From Anaerolineales bacterium (GTDB lineage: Bacteria; Chloroflexota; Anaerolineae; Anaerolineales; Villigracilaceae): a stretch of DNA of 6,300 bases. Below, one piece after another: positions 5,960 to 6,300 of the stretch. Positions within the stretch are counted from its first letter, which is position 1. Each line of letters starts with the position of its first letter. The DNA is taken from assembly GCA_025938055.1 (NCBI GenBank), contig JAICQC010000274.1, positions 1 through 6,300 on the forward strand, written 5' to 3'. The translations under genes and the position numbers were made by a program. The notes under the pieces were generated by a model. It ran no database searches. It was not told where the DNA came from and saw nothing but the letters and a program-made list of their open reading frames with translations.

Positions 5960-6300
5960 GTGGTACTGGCAAGCATGGTGTTGACAGCGTGTGGGGGAGG
6001 CGCACCTGCTACAGAGCAGCCGCCTTCCATTACCGAACCCCCGGGGGCAACAGAACCTGCCGTCACTGAACCTTCTACAACGGAGGAACCGGCAGCGTCT
6101 GCCGGGACGGCCATCCTCTCCTTCGTCCAACAGCCAACCACGCTGAGCCCACTCTATGCAAATCAGTGGTTCTCCACGATCACCACCCAATTCTGGCTTA
6201 AGACACTCTGGTCGTTCGACCCGGAGAACAATCCCATCCCCGAGATTGCCACCGAAGTCCCTTCCTCCGAAAACGGCGGGTTGAGTGAAGATGGTTTGAC
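5927..6300 (+). CDS. Second peptide-type ABC substrate-binding lipoprotein, canonical order, 3' end outside window
   Basis: The frame from GTG 5927 stays open for 124 codons to the window edge. Residues 1-22 form a lipoprotein signal peptide with lipobox LTAC (C22), very close to that of the first binding protein. A Pro/Thr/Glu-rich linker runs to about residue 58. The domain then opens with GTAILSFVQQPTTLSPLY, followed by FWLKTLWSFDPENNPIPEIATEVPS and ENGGLSEDGLT. This is the ordinary start of an SBP_bac_5 domain: first strand, 'xxLxPxY' and the conserved 'x-PxLAxxxPxx-DGxT' region. Unlike the upstream paralogue it therefore enters the domain at the usual place. It should supply substrates to this or a following permease set. 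About three quarters of the gene is expected beyond the window. Confidence 0.88.
   Translation, partial: MKRNLYLLLSLVVLASMVLTACGGGAPATEQPPSITEPPGATEPAVTEPSTTEEPAASAGTAILSFVQQPTTLSPLYANQWFSTITTQFWLKTLWSFDPENNPIPEIATEVPSSENGGLSEDGL

Overview
The window looks like chromosomal DNA of a Chloroflexota bacterium, probably of the Anaerolineae. This is an inference from protein style: lipoproteins with a Pro-Ala-Thr-Glu-rich linker right after the lipobox, GTG starts behind a strong AGGAGG site, and a radical-SAM enzyme typical of anaerobes. There is no rRNA, tRNA, CRISPR array or insertion sequence that I can see.

Layout. (1) Positions 1-464, minus strand: the 5' three quarters of a mobA-type gene (molybdenum cofactor guanylyltransferase), running off the left edge. 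(2) Positions 512-1627, plus strand: an AmmeMemoRadiSam-type radical-SAM enzyme (amrS), divergent from mobA across a short AT-rich gap with a perfect TATAAT on the mobA strand. (3) Positions 1628-1829: a promoter and leader region. (4) Positions 1830-5693: a peptide/nickel-type ABC importer operon with a lipoprotein substrate-binding protein, a DppB-type permease and a DppC-type permease. No ATPase gene lies in the window. (5) Positions 5694-5926: an intergenic region with a likely intrinsic terminator and a second leader. (6) From 5927 to the right edge: the start of a second peptide-type binding lipoprotein.

The main observation is that the first binding protein (1830-3590) appears circularly permuted. 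The motifs that normally open the SBP_bac_5 domain (PALAES, TFHLRxGVxFHDG, DVV) sit at the extreme C-terminus. The protein instead begins, straight after signal peptide and linker, with the IEAVDEFTV block that normally follows them. Each block is present once and the reading frame is intact. The second binding protein has the usual order in the part visible and shares the signal peptide, start context and leader elements of the first. So a permuted and an apparently ordinary paralogue sit on either side of the permease pair.

A 12-bp stem-loop just after the permuted gene probably separates expression of the abundant binding protein from that of the permeases. It also argues that dppB starts at 3651, not at the upstream GTG inside the hairpin. 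Both lipoprotein genes carry a conserved GAAGGAGGT-(T/G)-CCGCG element 75-85 nt upstream, and a small hairpin with most of the ribosome binding site in its loop.
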